From Nocardioides aurantiacus (GTDB lineage Bacteria > Actinomycetota > Actinomycetes > Propionibacteriales > Nocardioidaceae), in NCBI RefSeq assembly GCF_003752505.1, contig NZ_RKHO01000001.1:2170001-2234000 (forward strand): a stretch of 64,000 nucleotides of DNA, written 5' to 3'. The notes below the pieces were generated by a model, which saw nothing but the letters and a program-made list of their open reading frames with translations, made no database searches and had not been told where the DNA came from. A program made the position numbers and the translations under genes. This document shows, in pieces, positions 34,820-44,264 of the stretch. Within the stretch, counting starts at the first letter, position 1. Each line of letters begins with the position of its first letter.

Positions 34820-35815
34820 CTAGGAGTCCTCGCTGCTGTGCCCGGGGAAGACGTGGGCGTCGGGGTCGATGAGGACGGCGGCGTTGTTGACCGCCGTGGC
34901 GACCTCGCCGAAGCCGACCGCGATCAGCCGGACCTTGCCCGGGTAGTCCGTGATGTCACCGGCGGCCAGCACCCGCGGCAGGTTGGTCCGCATCGAGGTG
35001 TCGACGGCGACGTGACGACCGGAGAACTCCAGGCCCCACTCCTTCATCGCGCTCAGGTCGGCCACGAAGCCGAGCGAGGCGACCACCGACTGCGCCGGTC
35101 GGGTGCTGACCTCGCCGTCCTGGGTGGTGATCTCGACCGCCTCGACGTGGTGCTCCCCCAGCAGCCTGGTCACCTGGGCCCTGGTCACCACCTCCACGCG
35201 CGAGGCCAGCACCGCGTCGACGGTGGCCCGGTGGGCGCGGAACTGGTCGCGGCGGTGCACGAGGGTCACCGAGGCCGCGATCGGCTCGAGGTGGTGGGCC
35301 CAGTCGAAGGCGCTGTCGCCGCCGCCGACGATGACGACGTCGCGGCCGGCGTACTCGGCGAAGGACGGCACGAAGAACACCAGCCCCCGGTCCTCCCAGC
35401 CCTCGCCGGCCGGCAGCGGCCGGGGCGTGAACTTGCCGATGCCGGCGGTCACGACGACGACCTTGGCGGTGATCGTGGTGCCGTCGTCGAGCTCCATGAC
35501 CGCGCCGGCGTCGTCGGTCTTGAGCACCGTCGCCGTCCGGCCCAGGAGGTACGTCGGTCGCGCGCTCGCCGCCTGCTCCACCAGCTGCTCGACCAGCTCG
35601 CGTCCCTTCACCGCCGGGAAGCCGGCGACGTCGAGGATGGTCTTCTCGGGATACATCGCCGAGACCTGGCCGCCGAGCTCGGGCAGCGAGTCGACGACGG
35701 TGACGTCGAGCCCGCGGAAGCCGGCGTAGTAGACGCCGAACAACCCGGCCGGGCCCGCGCCCACGATCAGCACGTCGGTGTCGATCTCGCGGCCGCCACC
35801 ACCGGGGTGCTCCAT
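34820..35815 (-). CDS. Ferredoxin/flavodoxin-NADP+ reductase, thioredoxin-reductase-like
   Basis: This 331-residue flavoenzyme resembles the YumC-type ferredoxin-NADP+ reductases. The FAD motif is VLIVGAGPAGLFGVYYAGFR and the NADPH motif VVIVGGGDSAFDWAHHL. DITDYPGKVRLIAVGFGEVA matches the family C-terminus. The CxxC pair of true thioredoxin reductase is absent, which supports the reductase-for-ferredoxin assignment. ATG is preceded by GAGGAGG. Confidence 0.85.
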   Translation of the reverse strand: MEHPGGGGREIDTDVLIVGAGPAGLFGVYYAGFRGLDVTVVDSLPELGGQVSAMYPEKTILDVAGFPAVKGRELVEQLVEQAASARPTYLLGRTATVLKTDDAGAVMELDDGTTITAKVVVVTAGIGKFTPRPLPAGEGWEDRGLVFFVPSFAEYAGRDVVIVGGGDSAFDWAHHLEPIAASVTLVHRRDQFRAHRATVDAVLASRVEVVTRAQVTRLLGEHHVEAVEITTQDGEVSTRPAQSVVASLGFVADLSAMKEWGLEFSGRHVAVDTSMRTNLPRVLAAGDITDYPGKVRLIAVGFGEVATAVNNAAVLIDPDAHVFPGHSSEDS

Positions 35816-35852
35816 CGGGCTCCTCCTCGCCGTCGTCGGGGGTCCGGGTCGC

Positions 35853-36416
35853 CTAGAAGGCGTCCATCCGGGACACGCGCCACTCTCCCCCATCGCGCGT
35901 GACGGTGACCAGCACCCGCACCTGGTCGACGCGGCGGGTCGGCGTCAGCGGGCTGCTGGTGACCTGGTCGACGAAGACCAGGGCCACGACGCGGTCCGGC
36001 GACGCCGAGGACACCGCGGTCTCCCGGACCCGGGCCTCCAGGCGCACCCGCTCGGCGAGCGTCTCGCTCTTCACCTGCGCCATCTGGGCGTCGTACTGGC
36101 TGCGGAAGCTGGGGGCGAGCAGCGTCCGGGTCGCCCTCACCTCGGCGTCGAAGCCGCGGGCGTCGTAGCCGAGCACCTCCTCGGCGAGCCTGGCCACCGC
36201 ACGGCCCCCCGACTCGCGGGCGGGGACCGAGCTGATGGCGCGCTCGGCGGTCGGCAGGTCCGCGGTGCGACCGGCGCCGTGCTGCCACCACCAGCCCAGC
36301 CCGGTCGCCAGGGCCAGCACCGCGCACAGCAGCACCAGGACGACGCTCGTGCCGGGGCCGCGGCCGGGGCCCCGGCCGCGTGGCGCCGCGGGCGCCTGCT
36401 CGTCGGGGCGCGTCAC
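35853..36416 (-). CDS. Mce-associated-type membrane protein (second of two)
   Basis: This 187-residue protein has one membrane helix near residues 24-41 after a Pro/Arg/Gly-rich cytoplasmic tail, then an extracellular domain related to Mce-associated proteins (VKSETLAERVRLEARVRETA, ALVFVDQVTSS). Such proteins stabilise lipid-importing Mce complexes, but no mce genes are in this window. It overlaps its upstream paralogue by 4 nt. Confidence 0.65.
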   Translation of the reverse strand: MTRPDEQAPAAPRGRGPGRGPGTSVVLVLLCAVLALATGLGWWWQHGAGRTADLPTAERAISSVPARESGGRAVARLAEEVLGYDARGFDAEVRATRTLLAPSFRSQYDAQMAQVKSETLAERVRLEARVRETAVSSASPDRVVALVFVDQVTSSPLTPTRRVDQVRVLVTVTRDGGEWRVSRMDAF

Positions 36417-36934
36417 CGGACGAACTCCAGCTGCTCGGTGAGCCAGCGGCCGTCGCGCTCGACCATCACCAGGCGCAGCCGGTGCTGGCGCAGCTGCTCG
36501 CGTCCCCGCGACTGGTCGTTGGTGACCCGTGCGTCGGCGGCCACCAGCACCTCGGCGGTGCTCGAGGTGACCCGGCCGAGGGCGACCGCGCGCACGACCG
36601 CGCGAGCGGTGACGTCCGACGCCGCGGTGCGGGCCACGAGCCGGGCGCGGCCGGCGTCGTACTCGTCCCGGAAGGTGCCGGTCGCGCCGTCCATCACCTG
36701 CGCGACCACCTCGGTCATCGCCTCGTGGTCGACGGTGAGGAAGGCCTCGACCTCCGCCGAGGCGGCCTCGGTCACCTCCCACTGCTGCCGCGACAGCTCG
36801 CGGGCAGCGCCGTCGCCGGTGCCGCCGGTCGCCGGCCGGGTCCACACCACGACCGCGGTCGCCACCAGGGCGAGGGCGAGGAGGCCCAGTGCGAGGTTGA
36901 GCCACCCCCACGGCACACGCCTGTCCTGCGCCAC
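36413..36934 (-). CDS. Mce-associated-type membrane protein (first of two)
   Basis: This 173-residue protein has one N-terminal membrane helix (LNLALGLLALALVATAVVVW) and an outside domain with FLTVDHEAMTEVVAQVMDGA, like Mce-associated proteins. It is a distant paralogue of the next gene. GTG follows GGGAGG. Confidence 0.65.
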   Translation of the reverse strand: MAQDRRVPWGWLNLALGLLALALVATAVVVWTRPATGGTGDGAARELSRQQWEVTEAASAEVEAFLTVDHEAMTEVVAQVMDGATGTFRDEYDAGRARLVARTAASDVTARAVVRAVALGRVTSSTAEVLVAADARVTNDQSRGREQLRQHRLRLVMVERDGRWLTEQLEFVR

Positions 36935-37011
36935 GTCGCCTCCCTCGGTGCCTGGCCGACCGACGCAGTCCCCGCCACGCGGCCGGGCCGACCGGTGAGG
37001 CTGCTGGGGCG

Positions 37012-37017
37012 CATCGT
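37012..37017 (-). promoter_or_regulatory. -10 element of the Mce-associated pair
   Basis: TACGAT lies about 80 nt upstream of the first gene. Confidence 0.35.
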
Positions 37018-37089
37018 AGCCAGGTCGTACCCCGTGCGCTGCGTCTCAGCGACTCCCCGGTTCCGGCCGGTCGCCGGACGTCCCGCCCC

Positions 37090-37095
37090 TAGACT
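37090..37095 (+). promoter_or_regulatory. Leaderless -10 for the channel gene
   Basis: TAGACT is 7 nt before the GTG at 37103. Confidence 0.45.
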
Positions 37096-37102
37096 GCCGC
37101 GG

Positions 37103-37777
37103 GTGCCCCACGCCCCGACCGCCGACTCGCTGGCGCGACGTGCCTCGCGCCACCCCTCGGCGCTGCTGCTCACCGCCCAGCTGACCGCGGTCGTGGCCTA
37201 CCCCTTCCTGGACCAGACCCGGGTCGGGGCCGCCGTGCTCGGCGTGATCTCGATGGTGGCGGTGGGCCTGGCCATCGGCGTGGTGCGCAGCACGCCCGCG
37301 CTCTCGGTGGTCGCGGTCGCGGTCGGCCTGCCCGCCGTGGTGCTGACCCTCGTGGAAGCGGCGACTCCCGACACCCAGTGGGTGGCGCTGGTCAGTGCGC
37401 TCCTGCACGCGCCGTTCTACTTCTACGTCGCCTACAGCACCATCAAGTACCTCTTCCACGACGACCGCGTCACCACCGACGAGCTCTACGCCATCGGGGC
37501 CGCCTTCACGGTGGTGGCGTGGGGCTTCGCCTACCTCTACGTCGCCGTCGAGATCGTCTTCCCGGGCTCCATCGAGCCGGTCGCCGCCTCGGGGGCGGGG
37601 CGCTTCTTCGACATGCTCTTCTTCTCCTTCACCAACCTGACCAGCGTCGGGCTCTCCGACATCCTGCCCGTCGGCGACCACGCCCGGTCGCTGGTGATCC
37701 TCGAGCAGGTGGCCGGGGTGCTGTACGTCGCGATGGTCATCTCGCGCCTGGTCGCGATGACCGTCCGCAACCGCTGA
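37103..37777 (+). CDS. Potassium-channel-like (Ion_trans_2) membrane protein
   Basis: This 224-residue membrane protein has about six hydrophobic segments. The last two flank a pore-loop-like FSFTNLTSVGLSDILPVGDH. Classical K+ filters read TVGYGD, so SVGLSD is a divergent filter. Whether it conducts potassium is uncertain. No cytoplasmic RCK domain follows. GTG is supported by the 7-nt distance to TAGACT and by the first helix starting about 18 residues in. Confidence 0.7.
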   Translation: MPHAPTADSLARRASRHPSALLLTAQLTAVVAYPFLDQTRVGAAVLGVISMVAVGLAIGVVRSTPALSVVAVAVGLPAVVLTLVEAATPDTQWVALVSALLHAPFYFYVAYSTIKYLFHDDRVTTDELYAIGAAFTVVAWGFAYLYVAVEIVFPGSIEPVAASGAGRFFDMLFFSFTNLTSVGLSDILPVGDHARSLVILEQVAGVLYVAMVISRLVAMTVRNR

Positions 37778-37802
37778 CCGCGCTCGGCGGACCCGGGGTC
37801 AG
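37774..37802. terminator. Inverted repeat at convergent stops
   Basis: CTGACC and GGTCAG contain the TGA stops of the channel gene and the VOC gene. Confidence 0.35.
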
Positions 37803-38242
37803 TCCAGGCAGAACTCGTTGCCCTCGGGGTCGGCCATCACGATGAACCCCAGCTCCATCCGGCCGTCGGGCTCCACGCGGTGGTCGCGCGTCGCCCCGAG
37901 CGCCACCAGCCGCTCGCACTCCGCCTCCAGGGCCGCCATCCGCTCGTCGCCGGCCAGGCCGGGCGCCGAGCGCACGTCGAGGTGGAGCCGGTTCTTGGCC
38001 GCCTTCCCCTCCGGGACGCGTTGGAAGAACAGCCGGGGTCCGGACCCGCCCACGGGCCGGGCCGCCGACCGGCTGTTCCACAGCTCCTCGGGCACGCCCC
38101 ACGACCGCAGCGCGTCCTCCCAGGACCCGAAGCCCGAGGGCGGCGGCTCGACCTCGTAGCCGAGCGCCTCGCACCAGAACGCGGCGAGCGCACCGGGGTC
38201 GGCGGCGTCGAAGGTGACCTGGACCTCGCGCAGGGTGCTCAT
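37799..38242 (-). CDS. VOC-family (glyoxalase-like) protein
   Basis: This 147-residue protein has the VOC fold pattern. It begins VQVTFDAADPGALAAFWCEA and has NRLHLDVRSAP in the middle and MADPEGNEFCLD at the end, as in actinobacterial glyoxalase-like domain proteins. The ligand is unknown. The ATG is chosen because GGAGGG lies 8 nt upstream. A GTG at 38251 is an alternative. Confidence 0.78.
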   Translation of the reverse strand: MSTLREVQVTFDAADPGALAAFWCEALGYEVEPPPSGFGSWEDALRSWGVPEELWNSRSAARPVGGSGPRLFFQRVPEGKAAKNRLHLDVRSAPGLAGDERMAALEAECERLVALGATRDHRVEPDGRMELGFIVMADPEGNEFCLD

Positions 38243-38266
38243 GCGGCCCACCCTCCCCCCGAGGTC

Positions 38267-39544
38267 TCAGCCGGTCAACGACGCCTCACGGTCCTGGAGC
38301 ACCCGGGCGCGGGCCCGGCCCCGGTAGCGCCAGACCTGCACCAGGCCGAGCAGCCAGAGCGGGAACTGCGCCGACATCGCCCAGCGGAACGCCTCGGGCG
38401 TGTAGGCCGTGCTGGCGCCCGGCGTGCGCCAGTCGAGGACGAGCCCGATCACCACGACCATCACCAGGCTGGCGTAGAAGCCGCCCTGGTTGATGATCCC
38501 GGTGGCGCTGGCCAGCCGGTGTGCGGGGTTGGAGGTGCGGCCGACGTCGAAGCCGATCACCGAGGCCGGACCGCCGACACCGGTCACCAGCACGAGCACC
38601 ACCAGCACGGCGAACGGTGCCGGCCCCGGCCAGGCGAGCACCACGGTCCACACGGCGACGATGGAGGAGACGATCACGAGCACCACCGTCGAGCGGTGCC
38701 AGGGGTGGACGCTGACCAGCCAGCCCAGGACCGGGCCGGAGAACATCATGGTCACCACCATCAGGGTGAGCAGGAGGCCGGCGGCGGCCGAGGACTGCTC
38801 CTCGCCGCGCACGAAGAACGGGTAGCCCCAGAGCAGGCTCATCGTCGTGGCGCTGAACTGGGTGCAGAAGTGCATCCAGAACCCCAGCCGGGTGCCGGGG
38901 TGGCGCCACGACGCCGCCAGGCTGGCCCGGACCGAGGCGAGCGACATCGGGGCGCCACGCAGGTTGCGGCCCGCCGGGGTGTCGTGCAGCACCACGAGCA
39001 GCGCCACGGCCAGCACGATCCCGACGCCGCCGGCGACCAGGTAGGCGCGGGTCCAGCCGAGGTTGGCCAGGGCCCACGTCATCGGGACGGCGGCGGCCAC
39101 GGCGCCGGTCTGGCCGAGCGTGCCGGTCACCTGGGTGACGAACGGGATCCGCCGCAGCGGGAACCAGCTGCTCACCAGGCGCAGCAGGCAGATGAAGGTC
39201 ATCGCGTCCCCCATGCCGACCCCGGCGCGGGCGACCAGGGCCAGCGGGTAGCTCTCGGCGAACGCGAACACCGTCTGCCCGACGGTCATCAGCACCAGCC
39301 CGGACAGCATCACGCTGCGCGAGCCGAAGCGGTCGACCAGCAGGCCGACGGGGATCTGCATGCCGGCGTACACCAGCAGCTGGAGCATGGTGAAGGTCGC
39401 CAGCTGGGCGGCGGAGATGCCGAAGCGGTCGGTGGCGACGAGCCCGGCGACGCCGAGCGAGGAACGGTGGAACACCGCCAGCACGTAGACCGCGAGGCCG
39501 ACGCCCCACACGGTCCAGGGGCTGCGCAGGGCGGTCGTGCTCAC
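38267..39544 (-). CDS. MFS transporter
   Basis: This 425-residue twelve-helix carrier has the motif GLLVDRFGSRSVMLSGLVLM between helices 2 and 3. HRSSLGVAGLVATDRFGISA near the N-terminus is typical of MFS organic-anion and sugar-acid carriers. The substrate is unknown. A TACGAT lies 7 nt before the GTG. Confidence 0.82.
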   Translation of the reverse strand: MSTTALRSPWTVWGVGLAVYVLAVFHRSSLGVAGLVATDRFGISAAQLATFTMLQLLVYAGMQIPVGLLVDRFGSRSVMLSGLVLMTVGQTVFAFAESYPLALVARAGVGMGDAMTFICLLRLVSSWFPLRRIPFVTQVTGTLGQTGAVAAAVPMTWALANLGWTRAYLVAGGVGIVLAVALLVVLHDTPAGRNLRGAPMSLASVRASLAASWRHPGTRLGFWMHFCTQFSATTMSLLWGYPFFVRGEEQSSAAAGLLLTLMVVTMMFSGPVLGWLVSVHPWHRSTVVLVIVSSIVAVWTVVLAWPGPAPFAVLVVLVLVTGVGGPASVIGFDVGRTSNPAHRLASATGIINQGGFYASLVMVVVIGLVLDWRTPGASTAYTPEAFRWAMSAQFPLWLLGLVQVWRYRGRARARVLQDREASLTG

Positions 39545-39551
39545 CGGTCGG

Positions 39552-39557
39552 ATCGTA
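39552..39557 (-). promoter_or_regulatory. Leaderless -10 for the MFS gene
   Basis: TACGAT is 7 nt before the GTG at 39544. Confidence 0.45.
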
Positions 39558-39581
39558 CGCCGCGCCGGGGGTCGGCCCGGC

Positions 39582-39872
39582 CTAGGGCAGCGCGAGCACC
39601 AGGTCGGCCAGGAAGCGGTCGACCTCGTCGATGGCGTAGCCCTCGCGCAGTCGGACCCGCCGCAGGGTGGCGCCGTCGATCAGCGGCCGGATCCGTCGGC
39701 CCGCCGTCGCTGCCTGCTGCACCGCGTCGAGCAGCGCGTCGACCTCCGACATGTCGTAGCCCTGCCGGAGCCGGACGGGCGTGAACCGCGCCGCCTCGAT
39801 CCGGTCGACGACGGCCCGGCCCCTCGCGTTGCCCGTGTCCTGGTTGCCCGTGTCATGGTCGTCCGTGCTCAT
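39582..39872 (-). CDS. Small protein with two DivIVA-type N-terminal motifs
   Basis: This 96-residue protein repeats the DivIVA membrane-binding motif twice: [20 protein letters not shown] (about 30-49) and [20 protein letters not shown] (about 70-89). No coiled coil follows, so it would lack DivIVA's polymerising part. It might bind curved membrane or DivIVA/Wag31. ATG overlaps the uvrB stop by 4 nt. Confidence 0.75.
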   Translation of the reverse strand: MSTDDHDTGNQDTGNARGRAVVDRIEAARFTPVRLRQGYDMSEVDALLDAVQQAATAGRRIRPLIDGATLRRVRLREGYAIDEVDRFLADLVLALP

Positions 39873-41995
39873 CGCGTGGCCTCCATCATCTGGCGCAGCT
39901 CCTTCTTGAGGTCCTGGACCTCGTCGCGGATCCGGGCCGCGACCTCGAACTGCAGCTCGGCGGCGGCGTTGTGCATCTGCTCGGTCAGCTGCTGCACCAG
40001 CTCGGCGAGGTCGGAGGACGGGATGCCGGCGGTGTCGGGGGCCTTCTCGTGGACCTTGTCCATCCGGGACAGGCCCGGGACCGGGGCCTTGCGCGACTTG
40101 TCGCCCCGGGCGCCGGTGCCCTGCCAGGTCGCCAGCAGCTCGGCGGTGTCCTCGTCGTCGCGCGCCAGCATCTCGGTGATGTCGGCGATCTTCTTGCGCA
40201 GCGGCTGCGGGTCTACGCCGTGCGCGGTGTTGTAGGCCACCTGCTTGGCACGGCGGCGGTTGGTCTCGTCGATGGCCTTCTCCATCGAGGGCGTCACGCG
40301 GTCGGCGTACATCACGACCTGCCCGGAGACGTTGCGCGCGGCGCGGCCGATGGTCTGGATCAGCGACTTGTCGGAGCGCAGGAAGCCCTCCTTGTCGGCG
40401 TCGAGGATCGCGACCAGCGACACCTCGGGCAGGTCGAGGCCCTCACGGAGCAGGTTGATGCCGACGAGGACGTCGTACTCCCCCATCCGGAGCTCGCGCA
40501 GCAGCTCGATGCGGCGCAGCGTGTCGACCTCGGAGTGGAGGTAGCGGCACCGCACGCCGTTCTCGAGGAGGTAGTCGGTGAGGTCCTCGGACATCTTCTT
40601 GGTCAGCGTCGTGACCAGCACCCGCTCGTTGCGGTCGACACGGGCGTTGATCTCCGACATCAGGTCGTCGATCTGGCCCTTGGTCGGCTTGACGACGACC
40701 TCGGGGTCGATCAGGCCGGTCGGGCGGATGATCTGCTCGACCACGTTGTCGATGCCGCCGCCCTTGGCGATCTCGTAGTCGCCCGGGGTCGCGGAGAGGT
40801 AGATCGTCTGGCCGATGCGGTCCAGGAACTCCTCCCACCGCAGCGGCCGGTTGTCCATCGCGCTCGGCAGCCGGAACCCGTGGTCGACGAGGTTGCGCTT
40901 GCGCGACATGTCGCCCTCGTACATGCCGCCGATCTGGGGCACCGCGACGTGGGACTCGTCGACGACGAGCACGAAGTCCTCGGCGAAGTAGTCGAGCAGG
41001 CAGTTGGGGGCGCTGCCGCGCGGGCGGCCGTCGATGTGCATCGAGTAGTTCTCGATGCCCGAGCACGACCCGACCTGGCGCATCATCTCGATGTCGTAGG
41101 AGGTGCGCATCCGCAGCCGCTGGGCCTCCAGCAGCTTGCCCTGGCGCTCGAACAGCGCGACCTGCTCCTCCAGCTCCTTCTCGATGCTGGCGATGGCGCG
41201 CTCCATGCGCTGCGGGCCGGCGACGTAGTGGGTGGCGGGGAAGACGTAGATCTCCTGGTCGTCGGTGATCACCTCGCCGGTGACCGGGTGCAGCGTCATC
41301 AGCCGCTCGATCTCGTCGCCGAAGAACTCCACGCGCACGGCGTGCTCCTCGTAGACCGGGAAGATCTCCAGGGTGTCGCCGCGCACCCGGAAGGTGCCGC
41401 GGGTGAAGGACAGGTCGTTGCGGGTGTACTGGATCTCGACCAGCCGGCGCAGCACGCCGTCGCGGTCCATCTCCTTGCCGACCTTGAGCCGGAGCATGCG
41501 GTCGACGTACTCCTGCGGGGTGCCGAGGCCGTAGATGCAGGACACCGTCGAGACCACGATGACGTCGCGCCGGGTCAGCAGCGAGTTGGTCGCCGAGTGG
41601 CGCAGCCGCTCGACCTCCTCGTTGATGGAGGAGTCCTTCTCGATGTAGGTGTCGGTCTGGGGGACGTAGGCCTCGGGCTGGTAGTAGTCGTAGTAGGAGA
41701 CGAAGTACTCGACCGCGTTGTCGGGGAACAGCTGGCGCAGCTCGTTGGCGAACTGGGCGGCCAGCGTCTTGTTGGGCTGCATCACCAGCACCGGGCGCTG
41801 CACCTGCTCGGCCACCCACGCCACCGTGGCCGTCTTGCCGGTGCCGGTGGCACCCAGCAGGACGACGTCCTTCTCCCCGCCGCGGATGCGCTCGGTGATC
41901 TCGGCGATGGCCGCGGGCTGGTCGCCGGCGGGCTGGTAGTCGGACTGCACGTCGAACGGCGCCACCCGGCGCTCGAGATCGGTCACGGGACGCAT
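39869..41995 (-). CDS. uvrB: UvrABC system protein B
   Basis: UvrB verifies DNA damage in nucleotide excision repair. The 708-residue protein has the Walker [21 protein letters not shown] (about residues 41-60), the beta-hairpin region [20 protein letters not shown], helicase motif DESH, and the C-terminal UVR motif that binds UvrC ([20 protein letters not shown]). A -10-like TAGGCT lies 6 nt before the ATG. Confidence 0.97.
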   Translation of the reverse strand: MRPVTDLERRVAPFDVQSDYQPAGDQPAAIAEITERIRGGEKDVVLLGATGTGKTATVAWVAEQVQRPVLVMQPNKTLAAQFANELRQLFPDNAVEYFVSYYDYYQPEAYVPQTDTYIEKDSSINEEVERLRHSATNSLLTRRDVIVVSTVSCIYGLGTPQEYVDRMLRLKVGKEMDRDGVLRRLVEIQYTRNDLSFTRGTFRVRGDTLEIFPVYEEHAVRVEFFGDEIERLMTLHPVTGEVITDDQEIYVFPATHYVAGPQRMERAIASIEKELEEQVALFERQGKLLEAQRLRMRTSYDIEMMRQVGSCSGIENYSMHIDGRPRGSAPNCLLDYFAEDFVLVVDESHVAVPQIGGMYEGDMSRKRNLVDHGFRLPSAMDNRPLRWEEFLDRIGQTIYLSATPGDYEIAKGGGIDNVVEQIIRPTGLIDPEVVVKPTKGQIDDLMSEINARVDRNERVLVTTLTKKMSEDLTDYLLENGVRCRYLHSEVDTLRRIELLRELRMGEYDVLVGINLLREGLDLPEVSLVAILDADKEGFLRSDKSLIQTIGRAARNVSGQVVMYADRVTPSMEKAIDETNRRRAKQVAYNTAHGVDPQPLRKKIADITEMLARDDEDTAELLATWQGTGARGDKSRKAPVPGLSRMDKVHEKAPDTAGIPSSDLAELVQQLTEQMHNAAAELQFEVAARIRDEVQDLKKELRQMMEATR

Positions 41996-42001
41996 GCCAG
42001 G

Positions 42002-42007
42002 AGCCTA
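42002..42007 (-). promoter_or_regulatory. Leaderless -10 for uvrB
   Basis: TAGGCT is 6 nt before the ATG. No LexA-box-like palindrome is visible nearby. Confidence 0.5.
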
Positions 42008-42041
42008 CGGCCGCCCACCGACAACCCCGTCGGTCGTCTGG

Positions 42042-42047
42042 GAGACT
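42042..42047 (+). promoter_or_regulatory. Possible leaderless -10 for the PLD gene
   Basis: GAGACT is 6 nt before the GTG at 42054. The hexamer is weak. Confidence 0.35.
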
Positions 42048-42053
42048 GCGCCC

Positions 42054-43325
42054 GTGCAGCGCCGACACCTCCCCCTCGTGAACATGTCCCACCCCGTGGC
42101 CATGCTGGCCCGCCGGTTCGTCATGGTCACGTTCGGGATCCCGGTCCTGGTGGCGGTGGCGATGAGCCTGGTCGACTCCTACCGGCGGCGCGGCAAGAAG
42201 CCCAAGCCGTTCCCGACGCGGACGGCCGCGCAGACCCCGGTCGGCGGCGGCACCGTCACGACGTACTCCTTCGGGCAGGACCTCTACGACGACATGCTGC
42301 GCGCCATCGAGGGCGCCCGGTCGCAGGTGCTCCTGGAGACCTACATCTTCAAGGGCGACGCCCTCGGCGCGCGGTTCAAGAAGGCGCTCGTCGACGCGGC
42401 CGACCGGGGCGTGGAGGTGCGGGTGATCTACGACCAGTTCGCCAACCTCGTGGTGCGGCTGCCGTTCAAGCACTTCCCGCCCCACGTCAAGGTGCTCGCC
42501 TTCCCCGTCTACTCGGCCGGCTGGCGGTTCTTCGACCTGCGTCGCTACGGCCGCGACCACCGCAAGATCCTCGTGGTCGACGACGAGGTCGGGTTCGTGG
42601 GCGGCTACAACCTCGGGGCGGCGTACGCCACGGAGTGGCGCGACACCCACTGCCGCATCACCGGCCCCGGCGTCGCCGACCTGACGCGTGCCTTCGCCGA
42701 CTTCTGGAACCTCCACCGGGAGAAGCGGTTCCGCCGCTCGGAGTCGCCGATGCTGATCTCGGCACCCTCGCAGTGGGAGCCCAAGATCCGGGTGCACCGC
42801 AACGTGCCGCGGCTGTGGATGTTCCCGATCCGGTCGATGTACCTCGAGGCGATCAACCGCGCGCAGCGCAACGTGTGGCTCACCAGCGCCTACTTCATCC
42901 CCGACGAGGACTTCGTCGCCACGCTCGTCCACGCCGCCCGCCGCGGCGTCGACGTGCGCGTCCTGCTCCCCGCCAAGTCCAACCACATCGTGGTGGACTG
43001 GATCTCCCGCGGCTACTTCCGCCAGCTGCTCGAGGCCGGCATCAAGATCCACCGCTTCCGCGACGCGATGGTGCACGCCAAGACCGCGACCGTCGACGGC
43101 AGCTGGAGCACGATCGGCACCGCCAACGTCGACCGGCTCTCGATGACCGGCAACTACGAGATCAACGTCGAGATCATCGACGACTCCCTGGCGCGGGAGA
43201 TGGAGCGGATCTTCTCCACCGACCTCACCAACAGCCTGGAGCTGACGTTGCACGAGTGGCAGGCGCGCGACGTCTACGCCCGGTTCACCGAGTTCGTCCT
43301 GCGACCGCTGCGGCCACTGCTGTGA
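42054..43325 (+). CDS. Phospholipase D / cardiolipin synthase family protein
   Basis: This 423-residue protein has one N-terminal membrane helix and two HKD motifs, YGRDHRKILVVDDEVGFVGG and AMVHAKTATVDGSWSTIGTA. This is the two-domain PLD architecture of bacterial cardiolipin synthases. It probably acts on phosphatidylglycerol at the membrane. Its stop overlaps the start of the following gene (GTGA). Confidence 0.88.
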   Translation: MQRRHLPLVNMSHPVAMLARRFVMVTFGIPVLVAVAMSLVDSYRRRGKKPKPFPTRTAAQTPVGGGTVTTYSFGQDLYDDMLRAIEGARSQVLLETYIFKGDALGARFKKALVDAADRGVEVRVIYDQFANLVVRLPFKHFPPHVKVLAFPVYSAGWRFFDLRRYGRDHRKILVVDDEVGFVGGYNLGAAYATEWRDTHCRITGPGVADLTRAFADFWNLHREKRFRRSESPMLISAPSQWEPKIRVHRNVPRLWMFPIRSMYLEAINRAQRNVWLTSAYFIPDEDFVATLVHAARRGVDVRVLLPAKSNHIVVDWISRGYFRQLLEAGIKIHRFRDAMVHAKTATVDGSWSTIGTANVDRLSMTGNYEINVEIIDDSLAREMERIFSTDLTNSLELTLHEWQARDVYARFTEFVLRPLRPLL

Positions 43326-44197
43326 GCGCCCCCGCGGGCGCCTCGGCCGACCTGCTGCGCGCCTCGCGCCGCACCTGGGGAGCGCTGGAGACGCTGCACG
43401 TCGTCGGCTACTTCGCCGAGGAGCTCCCCGAGGAGTACGTCGCCCTCGGGCTGCACCAGCGGCTCTCCTACTTCGCCGCCCGGGGGGCCGCGCTCGGGCC
43501 GGTCGGCCCGCGCGTCACCGAGGCGACCTTCTACGTCTTCGCCCCCTGGCTGCACGACGCCGCGCTGCCGGCGGCGTGGGACCGCACCACGCCCGCCGAG
43601 CTGGTCGCGGCCCGCCGGCGCGGCATGGCCCGCGCCCTGGCCCGCACGGTCGGCGACCCCGACATCACCGAGGCGCTCGCGCTGGCCCGGCGACTCACCG
43701 ACGGGCTCGCGGCGACGCCGGGCAGCGCCGCCGGCCGCCCCCTGTACGCCGCGCACCTCCAGCTCCCCTGGCCCGAGGAGCCGCTGCTCGCCCTGTGGCA
43801 CGCCGCGACGCTGGTGCGCGAGCACCGCGGCGACGGCCACGTCGCCCTGCTCGTCTCCCGGGGCCTGGACCCGGTCGAGGCGACCGTGCTCGACGGCGCC
43901 TGGGCCGGCAAGGAGCGCTTCCTGCGCTCCACCCGCGGCTGGAGCGACGACGAGCTGGCCGCTGCCGAGGACCGGCTGCGCGCGCGGGGCTGGCTCGACG
44001 ACGCCGCCGCCCTCACCGACCTCGGCCGCGAGCAGCGCGAGGACCTCGAGACCGCCACCGACCGGGCCGCGCTGGCCGGCTGGGAGGCCCTCGGCCTCGA
44101 CGACACGGTGCGGCTGGGCGAGCTGGTGGCGCCGGTGCGTCGTTCCGTGCTCGACTCGGGGGTACTGCCCGGTCGCCTGGGCTCGCTTGCCGAGTGA
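43322..44197 (+). CDS. SCO6745-like conserved protein
   Basis: This 291-residue helical protein resembles the actinobacterial SCO6745 family: an N-terminal LETLHVVGYFAEEL, a central HLQLPWPEEPLLALWHAATL, and a C-terminal winged-helix-like part (GWSDDELAAAEDRLRARGWL, then LTDLGREQREDLE). The function is not known. GTG is coupled to the PLD gene. Confidence 0.72.
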   Translation: MSAPAGASADLLRASRRTWGALETLHVVGYFAEELPEEYVALGLHQRLSYFAARGAALGPVGPRVTEATFYVFAPWLHDAALPAAWDRTTPAELVAARRRGMARALARTVGDPDITEALALARRLTDGLAATPGSAAGRPLYAAHLQLPWPEEPLLALWHAATLVREHRGDGHVALLVSRGLDPVEATVLDGAWAGKERFLRSTRGWSDDELAAAEDRLRARGWLDDAAALTDLGREQREDLETATDRAALAGWEALGLDDTVRLGELVAPVRRSVLDSGVLPGRLGSLAE

Positions 44198-44264
44198 CCG
44201 CTCGGCGACGGACACTGGTGGCCGGACGACCGTCCCATCACTGATTCCGTTGCCGGAGGCCCCC

